55,449 nt of DNA, from positions 1-55,449 of the IMG/VR virus record IMGVR_UViG_3300028417_000005, one strand, 5' to 3'. The position numbers and the translations under genes are program-made. The notes beneath the pieces are model-generated. The model was not told the DNA's origin and did not search any database. It worked only from the letters and a program-made list of their open reading frames with translations. Positions 7,196 to 17,000 of the stretch are shown one piece after another; within the stretch, counting starts at the first letter, position 1; every line of letters starts with the position of its first letter. The stretch is from a virus.

Positions 7196-8194
7196 TTGAA
7201 AAGATCTGAACAAAAAAGGATTGCTAATGCTATACCATTAGTTAATGCTTTAAGGTATTATTTATTACAAGATCCAAGTGATCCAAATAGAGATAGTTTA
7301 TCTCATATATATAAGATGTTTGGATGTACTCGTAGATCATTAGAGGAGTTATCTGCTTTTTGTAGTAGGTGTACAGATAACTTAGATAGTTTACTTGACT
7401 CACTTAGTAAGTATGAAGATATATATTTAGATGAAACTTTACATAAGAATCAAAGTAGTATGATTAAGTACCTGTTAAATAGATCTGAAGCTAATGGTGA
7501 TTGTGGTTCTTTTAAAATATTTATTAAAACAGATAGTGACCCAAGTGGTAAGTATTATGAATTTAGTGATAAAAGACAAAATTGTCATCTTGTTGTTAAG
7601 AGATTGAACCAAGATAATTTCCCACTTGAGATTATATCTGATACGCACTTTGATGATCCAGATCATATACCTAGGATTGATAAGAATACAAATAAGTTAA
7701 TTAGACTAGCTAAGTTCAAATGCCCAAGGTGCAATGTTATTAAAGAGTTGAGGTTATATAAATCACAACATCCTAAGTTTAGCACCTGTAATAAGTGTCA
7801 CTATGCTATTAGTGATAATGAAATAGAGAGATATAACCTAAATGATATATATGTTAAATATGCTAAGACTAGGGATATTAGATTAGGTATTGTTGGTTCA
7901 TCTATTACTAGTGATCCAGCATATAACAATTGTCATACTCTCTGTTGGTTCTCATATGTTTATGATCTATCTAAATATAATTTACACCCAGATGATAAAT
8001 GTAGAGAGGAGTTTGATAACAATATAGTTAATCTTTACACATCTGATAAGATAGATGACATTAGTAAGCTTAGTTGCTATATACTTGATGGGATATCAGA
8101 TGATGTGTGTAGAGCCAATGTTAACATAACCAAGTATGCATTTGATCTTCTTGTTAGTAGGAATGTATTACCTAGTAGATTAAATGTGGTATAA
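7196..8194 (+). CDS. Zinc-ribbon protein of unknown role, first late gene
   Basis: 332 residues, TTG start at 7196 with AAGGAG 5 bases upstream; no ATG nearby has such a site. A CPRC...CNKC pair (about residues 177-203, 22 bases of linker codons between the pairs) forms a likely zinc ribbon, preceded by an early CSRC-like pair. The N-terminal 60 residues are helical and basic. It leads the rightward operon immediately before the small terminase (7-base gap), which suggests a role in DNA packaging, late regulation or DNA binding. I recognise no family. Confidence 0.85.
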   Translation: MKRSEQKRIANAIPLVNALRYYLLQDPSDPNRDSLSHIYKMFGCTRRSLEELSAFCSRCTDNLDSLLDSLSKYEDIYLDETLHKNQSSMIKYLLNRSEANGDCGSFKIFIKTDSDPSGKYYEFSDKRQNCHLVVKRLNQDNFPLEIISDTHFDDPDHIPRIDKNTNKLIRLAKFKCPRCNVIKELRLYKSQHPKFSTCNKCHYAISDNEIERYNLNDIYVKYAKTRDIRLGIVGSSITSDPAYNNCHTLCWFSYVYDLSKYNLHPDDKCREEFDNNIVNLYTSDKIDDISKLSCYILDGISDDVCRANVNITKYAFDLLVSRNVLPSRLNVV

Positions 8195-8201
8195 TAACTA
8201 A

Positions 8202-8948
8202 ATGAAAAATATAGGTAATATGATAATTAATGATACATCTAATAGAGAAGATCTAACAGAAGATGATGTTAAGCGACTATTAGATGATAAGAAAGCTATA
8301 GTAACAAAAGATACACTTAAGCATATAAACAGTACAAACCAAGATCCACTCTTCTCAGACATATCATTTAGGAATGTGTTAATTGATTTCTCTGGCATTA
8401 GGAAAAAGAAGTCATCTAGTGTTATAGAGTATGTTAATGCCGTGAAGTATGTGGCTCTTATAGAGAGTAGGGTTAGTAAGTTTAATGCATACACCAGAGT
8501 GTTTGACTATAGGGAAATAGTTAAATATGGACTTCGTGATGGAAAAGGTAGTGATAACTGGGATAAGCTAGTTAAGTCATCTAATAGGTACGCTAACAAC
8601 CCACTAGTTGTAGAGATAATGAAAGCCAGTGACACTCCTCTTAGTATACTATACCAAGGTACAAGACATACTGCTGTAGAGGTGCTAGAAGATGAGATGC
8701 TTAATGCCAGCTCGTCTAGAGATAGAATTGAAGCTGCGAAAACTATACTTAAAGAGATACCAGCTCATATACAAGAGAAGGTTGAAGATAGTAGTGCATC
8801 TAATCAGGTTATAAATAATATACAGTTTATAAATCAACAACTATATCATAATGCAGAGAATCAACTCAAGATGCTTGAGAAAGGGTTTAATATTGAAGAG
8901 ATACAGAAATTGAATATAACCACTGAGAATAAGGCAATTGATGAGTAG
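8202..8948 (+). CDS. Probable terminase small subunit
   Basis: 248 residues. The block SSSRDRIEAAKTILKEI (about residues 170-186) is typical of small-terminase-like proteins that sit before the large subunit in podoviruses. The protein is mainly helical, acidic at the N-terminus, with a likely coiled region at 200-235. It recognises phage DNA and loads the large subunit in related systems. Its end overlaps the start of the large-subunit gene by 8 bases, indicating coupled translation. The order small-large terminase then adaptor supports the call; no ATPase motif is present. Confidence 0.75.
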   Translation: MKNIGNMIINDTSNREDLTEDDVKRLLDDKKAIVTKDTLKHINSTNQDPLFSDISFRNVLIDFSGIRKKKSSSVIEYVNAVKYVALIESRVSKFNAYTRVFDYREIVKYGLRDGKGSDNWDKLVKSSNRYANNPLVVEIMKASDTPLSILYQGTRHTAVEVLEDEMLNASSSRDRIEAAKTILKEIPAHIQEKVEDSSASNQVINNIQFINQQLYHNAENQLKMLEKGFNIEEIQKLNITTENKAIDE

Positions 8949-10692
8949 TAATATAGTACCTATTGATGATGAAGTAGTTGAAGTAGATAACTTTACAATG
9001 GATGATCTACTTGATAATGTAGACTACTCATTTAAGAACTATACTCCATCAGTAGATGCTATTAACTTCTTCAACTTTATGCGTCTGGTTCTCGGAGAAG
9101 AACCAGAGAATAGTAATCCAACTGCACACTACTTCTTGATTGATACTATCTTTCAAAATGTTAATCCATTTGAATACTATGATATAAATACAACAATAGC
9201 TGATAAGAATTTTGTTGCTGTATGCGCAACTAGGGAGTTTAGTAAGTCTGTGCTTATAGGTACTATGTTACCTCTGTATATGGCATACTATGGAGAACTA
9301 CCAAACATAGGCAAAGTATCGTTTGGGTTCTATGTAGGTGCTAGCCTTAAAGGTGGTGTTAAACAGAGGATGAGAACTATAGCATCTGTATATGAAGATA
9401 GTATCTTCTTACAAGATAAATTTGAACGAGTTAAGTTTACAGATGAAGATGTTATGTTTATAAGACATCCTAAGCTCAATAAGGATGGTTCAATATCTAG
9501 CAAAGATAGTAAAGTTAGGAATAGAAAGTTTCATATGGTTGGGTTCGGTGTTAAGGGTGGTCCAAGGGGATCTGGTTCTGGATTAGATAGACCACAGTTT
9601 GGGATACTTGATGACTTGATAAAAACTGAAGTAGATAGTAGATCTAGTACTATATTATCTAACATATCGTCTATACTTGATAGTGATATTATGTATTCAC
9701 TACACGGATCAAAATCATTTTGTATTTTTATAGGTACTCCATTTAATCAAAAAGATCCACTATTAAAAGCTATCACTTCTGGTTCTTGGATGCCTGTAGT
9801 TTTTCCTATATGTGAAAAGATATCTATAGATATAACGAAAGATGATTTCTCTGGTGTATGGGAAGATAGACATAGCTATGAGAGGGTGTTGCTTAAGTAT
9901 AAGAAGAGTATACGAAATGGTAGTAAAAGATCTTTCCTACAAGAGCAGATGCTTAGAATAGCTGATGAGAGTAGTAGGATTATACCTGACAATTTAATTG
10001 CATACTTTTCAAGAAAAGATGTAATAAACAATGGTGAAAGTTATAATTGGGTTATAACAACTGACTTAACAACATCAGCAGGTGAGTATTCAGATCTAAG
10101 TGCTATAGGTCTATGGGCTGTGTCATCTAATAGTGATCTTATGCTAGTTGATCTCTTTTTACAGAAGGCTGAGATACTTGAGCAATATGATTTCATATTT
10201 GATATAGTTAGTAAGTATAAGAAATTCAGAGGCAATATATTATGTGGCATTGAGGTTGATGGTTCTCAAAGATCTCATATCTTCTCAATAAAAGAGATGA
10301 TGATTAAAAGAAAGCTACACTTTACAATAGCTATGCAAAAAGGATCAAGTAGAGAAGGTATCTTAAGACATAGTGTTAAAGGTGATAAGTTTGACTACTT
10401 CTTAAATGTGGTTCCATTGTTTCAAGCTGGTAAGATTATGTTTGCCGAGGAGCTTAAAAATACTAAAGCATTCAATGAATTATATGCAGAACTATCATAC
10501 ATAACTAATGAAGGTATTGGTTCTAAGAGAGATGATGGAATTGATATGATATCTCAGTTATCACAAATAAATATAATACCTCCATACTCTGATGATAGCG
10601 CAATACAAACGGTGTATAATAGCAGAGATGATATATGGGAAGAAAGGGATATGTCACACTATATGTTAGAAAACTCATCATATGTAGTGTAA
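8941..10692 (+). CDS. terL: Terminase large subunit (ATPase and nuclease)
   Basis: 583 residues from ATG 8941; the TTG three bases earlier is less likely because AAGG lies 6 bases before the ATG. N-terminal ATPase: Walker-A-like ATREFSKS near residue 96-103, Walker B FGILDDL near 220-226, and FIGTPFN after it (motif III/coupling). C-terminal RNase-H-like nuclease acids: TTDLTTSAGEYSD near 374, GIEVDG, and RDDGIDM near the end. It packages DNA into the prohead through the portal. The arrangement is that of N4/T7-type podoviral terminases. Confidence 0.95.
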   Translation: MSSNIVPIDDEVVEVDNFTMDDLLDNVDYSFKNYTPSVDAINFFNFMRLVLGEEPENSNPTAHYFLIDTIFQNVNPFEYYDINTTIADKNFVAVCATREFSKSVLIGTMLPLYMAYYGELPNIGKVSFGFYVGASLKGGVKQRMRTIASVYEDSIFLQDKFERVKFTDEDVMFIRHPKLNKDGSISSKDSKVRNRKFHMVGFGVKGGPRGSGSGLDRPQFGILDDLIKTEVDSRSSTILSNISSILDSDIMYSLHGSKSFCIFIGTPFNQKDPLLKAITSGSWMPVVFPICEKISIDITKDDFSGVWEDRHSYERVLLKYKKSIRNGSKRSFLQEQMLRIADESSRIIPDNLIAYFSRKDVINNGESYNWVITTDLTTSAGEYSDLSAIGLWAVSSNSDLMLVDLFLQKAEILEQYDFIFDIVSKYKKFRGNILCGIEVDGSQRSHIFSIKEMMIKRKLHFTIAMQKGSSREGILRHSVKGDKFDYFLNVVPLFQAGKIMFAEELKNTKAFNELYAELSYITNEGIGSKRDDGIDMISQLSQINIIPPYSDDSAIQTVYNSRDDIWEERDMSHYMLENSSYVV

Positions 10693-10727
10693 TAAAATTT
10701 ATTAATAAAAATCAACTAAGGTAGTAT

Positions 10728-11315
10728 ATGTTTACTGTTAAAGATGTCATAATACTAGCTAAGAATAGTGACCTTAGAAAGGTTGCCGTAAGAGATGACG
10801 ATAGTGTAATATTGCAATATATAAACCTAGCAGTTATAGAGCTGTATAGAAGATTTAATATTAAGACAAAGCAGTATGATATTGATATACTGCCAACTCA
10901 AATAAAATATACTATACCAGATGATGTTGCATATATAGTTAAGGCATATGATGTAAATGATAAGCCTATTAGTATCAACAACGAAGATGATAAATTTGGC
11001 ATAATGACTGATACATATAATAGTATTCAATATGTAAATCATAATGATAATACTAAGCTTAAGCTGTTATGTAGTGTTACTCCAGATAGATTAGTTAATA
11101 TCAATGACAAGGTACCACTACCAGACACATATATAGAGGCTGTGCTTAATTATATTGGGTATAAGGCTCTAGGGTCTATTAATGGTAATGTTGATGCTGA
11201 GAACAACACACACTACACTAGATTCATTATGTCTTGTAAGAATCTGAGAACATCAGGTGCTACTCATACTAACTACAGAGAAGTAAATAATTTTGAGAAT
11301 AGAGGGTTTGTATGA
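10728..11315 (+). CDS. Probable head-tail adaptor protein
   Basis: 195 residues, helix at the N-terminus (about 20-45, with AVIELYRRF), a beta-rich middle and a helical C-terminus. This size and layout, next to the terminase, fits the podoviral adaptor that sits below the portal. The family resemblance is by pattern only. Its stop overlaps the next start by 4 bases (ATGA), so it is coupled to the following tail protein. Confidence 0.65.
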   Translation: MFTVKDVIILAKNSDLRKVAVRDDDSVILQYINLAVIELYRRFNIKTKQYDIDILPTQIKYTIPDDVAYIVKAYDVNDKPISINNEDDKFGIMTDTYNSIQYVNHNDNTKLKLLCSVTPDRLVNINDKVPLPDTYIEAVLNYIGYKALGSINGNVDAENNTHYTRFIMSCKNLRTSGATHTNYREVNNFENRGFV

Positions 11316-12637
11316 GAAGGATCTTATCTATACAAGATAATCAACAAGAGTATAAAGAGATAAAAGATATAGAGACGACAAATGCAAACGCAGAACCAAC
11401 AATAGTTGACATTGTCAACAATGCAACAGTATATTCATCTGATGGTTCATCAAGTAAAATCAGAGATCATTTAAATGTTGATGCATTTGTAATAATAGAT
11501 CAGTATATAGAACATAATTCACAACAACACTTTATAATGTTAGAGCCAATGATCATTGATGAGAATGGAGATGAGTTCAGAGGTGGTTCTTATAATATAA
11601 TATCAAACTCATTTAAACTGTTCCAAAACAAGTTCATAGTTAAATCTGGTGTTATATTAACTGCTGGTTCAGAAGATATAACAATAAATTACCATACAAT
11701 TGGTGGTCAACAGATAAGCAAAGTATTTACCGTAGCAATTATCGACTCAGCATCATCTACAATTGCTACATCAAATAAGATAGATAAAACTAAATTAGCT
11801 TGGTCAAATTATGGTGAGCCATTATTTACTATAGATCAAGCTAGTAGTAATTACGCTGTCATCTTCTCACATAGAAGAGGTGCTGATTCAAATGGAGCAC
11901 AACACTTAGGTGGCTTAAGTGTATTTAAAAATGATTTATGGAGCTACAGTAAAGAGTGGATACTTAATAGAGGATCTGATAAATATGATTTCTTGGTTCA
12001 AATAATAGGCGTTAGCAAAGACGCACTAGATAACACCGTATATGAATCTGCTAGTATGTTATGGGAAGATGTAACCAATTGCCCAGCAACCACTACTCCA
12101 CCTCCATCTAGTGGTGGTAGTTTTAGGTACCTAGATGGTGAAGTGTATATGTGCCAATATAAAGATGGTAGTGGTTTGGTTCCAGAAAACTCTGAAGGTA
12201 ATAGATGGGATTGGTTTGTTGCTATGGGATGGGATGGAGCAACCAATAGCGATAAGACTGGATACTTATTCCAGACATCTCCTCCAGTAGAGTTGTATAA
12301 ATTAGTTGTAACATATAATGCCACATCTGGTGGATATGATTATCAAGTTATAGAAGAGATGACTGCATATGCAACTCAAGCAGTAGTTGATGCAGGAGTT
12401 GGTGAAACAACTGTGTACGCTCCTAAAGGGTCTGTATTTAGAGCATATGATCCAATAACTAATGATTGGGCTGATGTTCCTCCAACCGCAACAGATAATA
12501 TATATTACGATAAATATATATATCAAAGTGAATATGTAAGTACTGTAGATGGAGATGGTGATATGGTCCAAATAGCATACCCATCAAATCCAGCTAGTTT
12601 TATAGAGATGCCAATAGCTGTAAATATCAAAGCGTAA
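11312..12637 (+). CDS. Probable tail structural protein, 441 residues
   Basis: A beta-rich, Thr/Ser/Gly-rich protein with a linker (PATTTPPPSSGGS) near residue 255-270 that divides it into two parts. The second half has many Tyr/Trp/Asp and repeated short strands, as in tail or receptor-binding proteins. No signal peptide. It lies between the adaptor and the tailspike, overlapping the adaptor by 4 bases. Exact role (tail tube, nozzle or accessory fibre) cannot be read from the sequence. Confidence 0.75.
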   Translation: MRRILSIQDNQQEYKEIKDIETTNANAEPTIVDIVNNATVYSSDGSSSKIRDHLNVDAFVIIDQYIEHNSQQHFIMLEPMIIDENGDEFRGGSYNIISNSFKLFQNKFIVKSGVILTAGSEDITINYHTIGGQQISKVFTVAIIDSASSTIATSNKIDKTKLAWSNYGEPLFTIDQASSNYAVIFSHRRGADSNGAQHLGGLSVFKNDLWSYSKEWILNRGSDKYDFLVQIIGVSKDALDNTVYESASMLWEDVTNCPATTTPPPSSGGSFRYLDGEVYMCQYKDGSGLVPENSEGNRWDWFVAMGWDGATNSDKTGYLFQTSPPVELYKLVVTYNATSGGYDYQVIEEMTAYATQAVVDAGVGETTVYAPKGSVFRAYDPITNDWADVPPTATDNIYYDKYIYQSEYVSTVDGDGDMVQIAYPSNPASFIEMPIAVNIKA

Positions 12638-12662
12638 CTTAAACAATAAGGGAAAAGTATAT

Positions 12663-12923
12663 ATGAAAACAGTAACAGCTAGCAAAGAGGTTGATGTAAC
12701 ATTCAATAGGTCAATTGATGGCAACAGGCTTGAAGTGTTAAACTTTAAAAATGGAATAAATAAAAGTGGGTATGAGGTTAGGTTCTCACTAAATAACTTT
12801 GCTTCATCATCTGGTCAACTTTGGGAGAATGATCAATTCCTAACCTTCCCAGCAAACACAACTGTATATGTAGACTTCAATGGTTTTAATAATGGTAAAG
12901 TACTAGTAAGGGATGGATCGTGA
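12663..12923 (+). CDS. Small virion or tail-accessory protein, 86 residues
   Basis: An all-beta small protein with ATG at 12663 after AAGGGAAAAG. It contains alternating hydrophobic strands and Asn/Gly turns, as in small decoration or fibre-associated domains. Its TGA overlaps the GTG start of the tailspike gene by 3 bases within GTGA, implying coupled translation. No family recognised. Confidence 0.7.
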   Translation: MKTVTASKEVDVTFNRSIDGNRLEVLNFKNGINKSGYEVRFSLNNFASSSGQLWENDQFLTFPANTTVYVDFNGFNNGKVLVRDGS

Positions 12924-14887
12924 GTGATACAATAGATTTTGGTTCTGGTTCATCTGGTGGCGGTGGAGGTGGATTACCAACTCCTTTGCCAGTTGGTATA
13001 ATGGTTGACAAGGGAAATCACGATATAACTACTGGACTTCCAACAAATGTTGAAGCTGGGTTTTTTTATACAGTTGGCGGTACTGCTACAATTGGAGGAG
13101 TTGAGCTAAACAGCGGTGATAATCTTATCGCTATAACAGATAGTGCAACTCCAGCGATAACAGGCTTTAGAGTTATTGACAATACAGAAGCAGGTGACAT
13201 ACTAAGAGATAGTGATGTAACAGGTATACCGACTGGCTTTACTGATAGCAATAAGCTACCAAAAAAGATAACTGTATCGGCTATGTTGGCGATTGCTATA
13301 AGTGAGCACGAAAACTTTAAACATAGCGACTACATAAGAAAGTTTGAAAGTTTTGGAGCTGATAATACAGGAGTGCAAGACTGTACTCTGGCAGTTAATA
13401 GTATGTTGAACAAACTTAATACGGATGGATTCTTAGTTTTAGATCTAGGTAAAAAGTCTAATATCTTTAAGATACAGCAAGAGATAGAAGTCAATGTAGG
13501 GGACTGTTTGATTATAGTAGGGTACGGTACTCTCAAAGCTAGTGATACTATGAGCGGAGCAGGTTTACATAGTAATGTTATACATGTAAATATACCAAAC
13601 TTCTACTGCAAAGATATCACGATAGACGGCAACAGAACAGCGAGAGGTACAACCGTTGGTTCTGCTAGCCATTGTTTGACATACAGAGAGAGATGCGTTA
13701 AGTCTATTGTAGATAATGTAACTATTTATGATGCTCCATTGGACTGTATAGCTATGTCTGCATATAGCGGAGATCCAGCTAGCAGGAACATAACTATACA
13801 AAATTGCGCACTTAGTAATTGGAAGAGATCTGCTATATCTATACTATGGGGATATGATATCAATATCGTAAATAACAAGATGGATAACTCTGGCGTAACT
13901 GATAATATGGGATATGCTATAAATCTTGAACCAAACTCTTCCCCACTTGATATGAGTGTTGCCAACACAATAATCACACAAAATAAGATTAAACATAGCT
14001 CTGGTTGGTTAATGCACGGCAAGAAAACAACAGGTAGTTATTTGACTGGAGATCTTGACAAAGATGTCAAAAATGTATTGATATATGACAATATAGTTGA
14101 TTGTGATGGATATATCTTTGATGGAACTGAATATATGTTCAATTTCAACAACTGCACAAATGTTAAGATGCACAATAATGTTGTGACAAATTTCACAAAC
14201 AGCTCAAGAATGTTTAACTTCAACAATGCCTACGGTATAGATATTGAAGATAATACTATTCTTGGTGATGGTGATGGTGTTATGTTCTACGGCTTAGCTG
14301 AAGGCATCAAAATCAAAGGTAATAGGTTGAAGGGTGGTTTTGTTGGAGTCACGCTATTGTCAACATCTACTGAAAACACATTTGATGATAACTACTTCTA
14401 TGAGTTAAAATCACACGATGATAACAGTATAGATATTGATTTTAAAAACAACAAGCACATTAATAAGATTGAGCCATTAGTCCAAACTAGGTTTGATGGA
14501 ACTGGTGCAATGATTGATAATAATAGGTACAATGGACTGTGCTCAACTGGATGGAACCCCGTTATCTACGCCAACGGTATAGACTCTACCGTTACAAACA
14601 ATAGAGGCAAGCTAACTTGTTTAACTGCTACAAGCAAGAGAGTGTTCAGAACTAGAATGCCAGCCAAGAGAATTAGCGGTAATGATATCGAAATACTAAA
14701 TAACAACGGTAATCCAGATAGTAGGTTTGAAGTTGTTGTGCCAAGCGCTGATCCTGTAACTGGTGTTGTAACATATTCAACAATAAACGCAACTACAATC
14801 TTCTCAAACGCTGAATGTGATGACACAATCATAAATGATAATAGGATTAAGATAAATGCTGTTATTAAAAACATAAAGAGAGTATAA
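12920..14887 (+). CDS. Tailspike with right-handed beta-helix
   Basis: 655 residues, GTG start overlapping the previous stop. A Gly/Ser-rich N-terminus (six glycines near residue 13-18) gives a flexible link to the virion. 'FGADNTGVQDCT' near residue 147 is the typical entry motif of pectate-lyase-like tailspikes. From about 225 to 500 there are regular turns (ITIDGN, VTIYDA, ITIQNC, INIVNN, VLIYDN, VKMHNN, IDIEDN, IKIKGN), the ladder of a parallel beta-helix. The role is host surface binding and probably polysaccharide cleavage. Catalytic residues cannot be assigned. Confidence 0.88.
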   Translation: MSDTIDFGSGSSGGGGGGLPTPLPVGIMVDKGNHDITTGLPTNVEAGFFYTVGGTATIGGVELNSGDNLIAITDSATPAITGFRVIDNTEAGDILRDSDVTGIPTGFTDSNKLPKKITVSAMLAIAISEHENFKHSDYIRKFESFGADNTGVQDCTLAVNSMLNKLNTDGFLVLDLGKKSNIFKIQQEIEVNVGDCLIIVGYGTLKASDTMSGAGLHSNVIHVNIPNFYCKDITIDGNRTARGTTVGSASHCLTYRERCVKSIVDNVTIYDAPLDCIAMSAYSGDPASRNITIQNCALSNWKRSAISILWGYDINIVNNKMDNSGVTDNMGYAINLEPNSSPLDMSVANTIITQNKIKHSSGWLMHGKKTTGSYLTGDLDKDVKNVLIYDNIVDCDGYIFDGTEYMFNFNNCTNVKMHNNVVTNFTNSSRMFNFNNAYGIDIEDNTILGDGDGVMFYGLAEGIKIKGNRLKGGFVGVTLLSTSTENTFDDNYFYELKSHDDNSIDIDFKNNKHINKIEPLVQTRFDGTGAMIDNNRYNGLCSTGWNPVIYANGIDSTVTNNRGKLTCLTATSKRVFRTRMPAKRISGNDIEILNNNGNPDSRFEVVVPSADPVTGVVTYSTINATTIFSNAECDDTIINDNRIKINAVIKNIKRV

Positions 14888-15018
14888 TGGATATTGGTGA
14901 AAAGCTAGAGGATATGGGTTTTGATGGTTCTAAGATATCATCATATGTAGTGTATGCCTTTTGTGGCATAGCATTATTAACCGCAATTGCTATAACAATA
15001 ATAGGAGCTAGACTATGA
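14887..15018 (+). CDS. Small single-span membrane protein, 43 residues
   Basis: ATG at 14887 overlaps the tailspike stop by one base and the frame ends inside the next start (ATGA). Residues 1-18 are charged; residues 20-41 form one hydrophobic segment (Val, Ala, Leu, Ile rich). A protein of this size at the head of the lysis cassette could be a pinholin, antiholin or membrane anchor. No family call possible. Confidence 0.65.
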   Translation: MDIGEKLEDMGFDGSKISSYVVYAFCGIALLTAIAITIIGARL

Positions 15019-15212
15019 GAAAATTCGTAGGTAAGAATGAACTAGATGAAGGTGAGAAGCCAATCAGCTTATTGACACTAAAAGATTATGAGTTAATGGA
15101 TATAATCAATGACTTAACTAGAGATGGGTATGAGCTATCTGCTGGTGATAGAGATCATATGTTTGATCAGCTATCAGATATCTATGACTATTATGTAGAA
15201 GTAGAAGTATGA
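15015..15212 (+). CDS. Small acidic protein, 65 residues
   Basis: ATG 15015 overlaps the upstream stop by 4 bases, and its own stop overlaps the lipoprotein start by 4. Strongly acidic and helical in the second half, no membrane segment. Function unknown; tight coupling places it in the lysis/tail-accessory operon. Confidence 0.7.
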   Translation: MRKFVGKNELDEGEKPISLLTLKDYELMDIINDLTRDGYELSAGDRDHMFDQLSDIYDYYVEVEV

Positions 15213-15733
15213 GATATTTAATATATATAGCAATATCATTGTTCTTAGTTGGTTGTGGAATATTAAATAACACAACTGTTGTTCAAGATAATAGGACTAC
15301 TGATGTCAACAACTCTATTGATGTTAATACTACTGTGGATATAAACAACACTACAGTGGTCATAATCAATAACAATAAGACATATAGAGTTATTGACGGC
15401 GATGGTTCATTTGATGATCCTTATGAACTTAAACAAGCACGATACGGCAGACTGAATGGTAAGCAATGGTTTATAACTCCGTACATAGCTTATATGAACT
15501 GTAGTATCAACCTATATGCTGAGAGTGGTATGTATGAACTAACACCTCTGAACGATAGCTTTATCCCCCTTGAATATAGCTGTATCAACTATAGAAGAAG
15601 TTGTGCTATTGATGCCAATAACACACAATGGATAATGGTTAGGATTGGGGTTCTTGATGTCAACGGATCAATAGCTGTTACAGGTGAGTGCTTGAATAAG
15701 CCTATTTTTAATGCTAAAAGGTTTTGGGAATGA
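15209..15733 (+). CDS. Predicted lipoprotein, 174 residues
   Basis: Signal peptide of 15 residues with lipobox L-V-G-C (13-16), so it should be lipidated and held in a membrane. A Thr/Asn/Val-rich strand repeat (NNTT, DVNN, INNTT) follows to residue 55, then a Cys-containing globular part. Phage lipoproteins of this kind often block superinfection or act in lysis; nothing chooses between these. Coupled to both neighbours by 4-base overlaps. Confidence 0.72.
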   Translation: MRYLIYIAISLFLVGCGILNNTTVVQDNRTTDVNNSIDVNTTVDINNTTVVIINNNKTYRVIDGDGSFDDPYELKQARYGRLNGKQWFITPYIAYMNCSINLYAESGMYELTPLNDSFIPLEYSCINYRRSCAIDANNTQWIMVRIGVLDVNGSIAVTGECLNKPIFNAKRFWE

Positions 15734-16140
15734 ATGAAGCTATAATTGCTAAAGCTGTAGCCTCTGGGGGCATAGCTATGTTATTAACTGGGTTCTTATC
15801 TGATCCAGAAGTTATAATGCTAATACTATCGGCAACACTAGCAAGTTTGTTGAGTAGCTTCTATGACTATGCTCACAGCGATGATGATATAGATATTAGA
15901 TTATTAGCTGATATCATAAAATCATTAGCATATGCCATAGTTGTTATCTTCGTTGTATTTTATGGCTTAAGTATATATCTTCACGCTAAAGTAGAGATGC
16001 CTACTGTTGTATGGGTCGCTATATCGGCACTAGTAGCAAGCAATGCTGTAGATACTGTAGAATGGATGACTGGTGTCATAAAAGATAAGTTGCCTAAACT
16101 TATAGACAGGCTCATATCTCTTGTAGGAGGGAAAAGGTAA
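15730..16140 (+). CDS. Membrane protein, candidate holin (136 residues)
   Basis: Start taken as ATG 15730 (AAAGG eight bases upstream) rather than the TTG at 15724. At least three hydrophobic segments (about 8-24, 27-40, 60-85, 92-105) and a basic C-terminus (PKLIDRLISLVGGKR) are the usual signs of a holin. It lies in the lysis cluster upstream of the spanins and amidase. The next gene, also multi-span, is an alternative holin. Confidence 0.68.
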   Translation: MNEAIIAKAVASGGIAMLLTGFLSDPEVIMLILSATLASLLSSFYDYAHSDDDIDIRLLADIIKSLAYAIVVIFVVFYGLSIYLHAKVEMPTVVWVAISALVASNAVDTVEWMTGVIKDKLPKLIDRLISLVGGKR

Positions 16141-16439
16141 TGTTAGAATATCTAGATAGCAATAGCTATAACATCTTTATGTTTAAGATGATACTGCTCA
16201 CTTATTTAAGTGTATTAGTATTTAAATTTAAACTATGGAAGAGAAGCATAAGCACAACAATTATATTAATATCATTTGCTGTCAGTACTGTGTTTGAATA
16301 CTATGGATTATTATATATGTCAGATATTATCATACTATCCGCAATTACGCTATTGGTAGTAAGAGGCACTACTAAACACGATAACGATGTATTGTTTAAG
16401 ATGCCAAAAAAGTTTAACAGAAGGAGCACAGATGCTTAG
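16140..16439 (+). CDS. Multi-span membrane protein, 99 residues (second holin-like protein)
   Basis: ATG overlaps the upstream stop by one base. Three hydrophobic segments (about 13-30, 38-56, 60-75) are followed by a basic, polar tail (KMPKKFNRRST). It is holin-sized, so with the upstream protein it may form a holin/antiholin pair. The last 8 bases overlap the i-spanin start, whose ribosome-binding site lies within this gene. Confidence 0.68.
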   Translation: MLEYLDSNSYNIFMFKMILLTYLSVLVFKFKLWKRSISTTIILISFAVSTVFEYYGLLYMSDIIILSAITLLVVRGTTKHDNDVLFKMPKKFNRRSTDA

Positions 16440-16710
16440 TATGATAATGGGAAATGTAGAGCTCATTGTTGGTTCTATTATAGCTTTAGTTATAGCATTT
16501 TTTGCAAGTGCATATAAGTACAAATCTTGGAAGGTTGATAGTCAAGCATCTGAGATAGATGATTTAGAGCAAAACAGAGATGTAGTAAGTGAATATATAG
16601 AAGCTAAAAATAGAGCACTACATACAGAGAGAGAGGCTAATGATATATTGAAGTCAAAGCCTCCAGATAGTATCTATAAATTGGAGCCAAACAAAAGGCA
16701 TAAGATATAA
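16432..16710 (+). CDS. i-spanin (Rz-like)
   Basis: 92 residues. Start at ATG 16432 because AAGGAG lies 5 bases before it. One N-terminal transmembrane segment (about 9-28), then a charged coiled-coil region (about 32-75), the inner-membrane spanin plan. It would reach through the periplasm to the o-spanin encoded directly after it and fuse inner and outer membranes in the last step of lysis. The pair implies a Gram-negative host. Confidence 0.78.
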   Translation: MLSMIMGNVELIVGSIIALVIAFFASAYKYKSWKVDSQASEIDDLEQNRDVVSEYIEAKNRALHTEREANDILKSKPPDSIYKLEPNKRHKI

Positions 16711-17000
16711 TGCCATATATTTTAATAGTAGCACTACTCCTGTTATCAGGATGTACATTTAAACAATCAACAGAATTTATCAAATCACCAGCCCCTAAGT
16801 TGAATAAGCCTCCAGTAGTAGATATAATAGAGTTTGGTGTTGGAGACGATGGCTCTCTAAGTGATATAGACGCACTTAAAATCATTAATGGTGCAAGAAT
16901 GCTTAGATGGTCTGATGATAGTTGTAGGGCTACCATAGACGCGTACAATAAGTGGGCTGATAAACAAAACACAAAAGATGAAAAGGGGCTATTGTGGTAA
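16710..17000 (+). CDS. o-spanin (Rz1-like outer-membrane lipoprotein)
   Basis: 96 residues, ATG overlapping the i-spanin stop by one base. Signal peptide with lipobox L-S-G-C (12-15) and a proline-containing mature start (SPAPKLNKPP), as in many Rz1 proteins. It is longer than classical Rz1; the C-terminal half is a helical domain ending in a Trp. Works with the i-spanin in outer-membrane disruption. Confidence 0.75.
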   Translation: MPYILIVALLLLSGCTFKQSTEFIKSPAPKLNKPPVVDIIEFGVGDDGSLSDIDALKIINGARMLRWSDDSCRATIDAYNKWADKQNTKDEKGLLW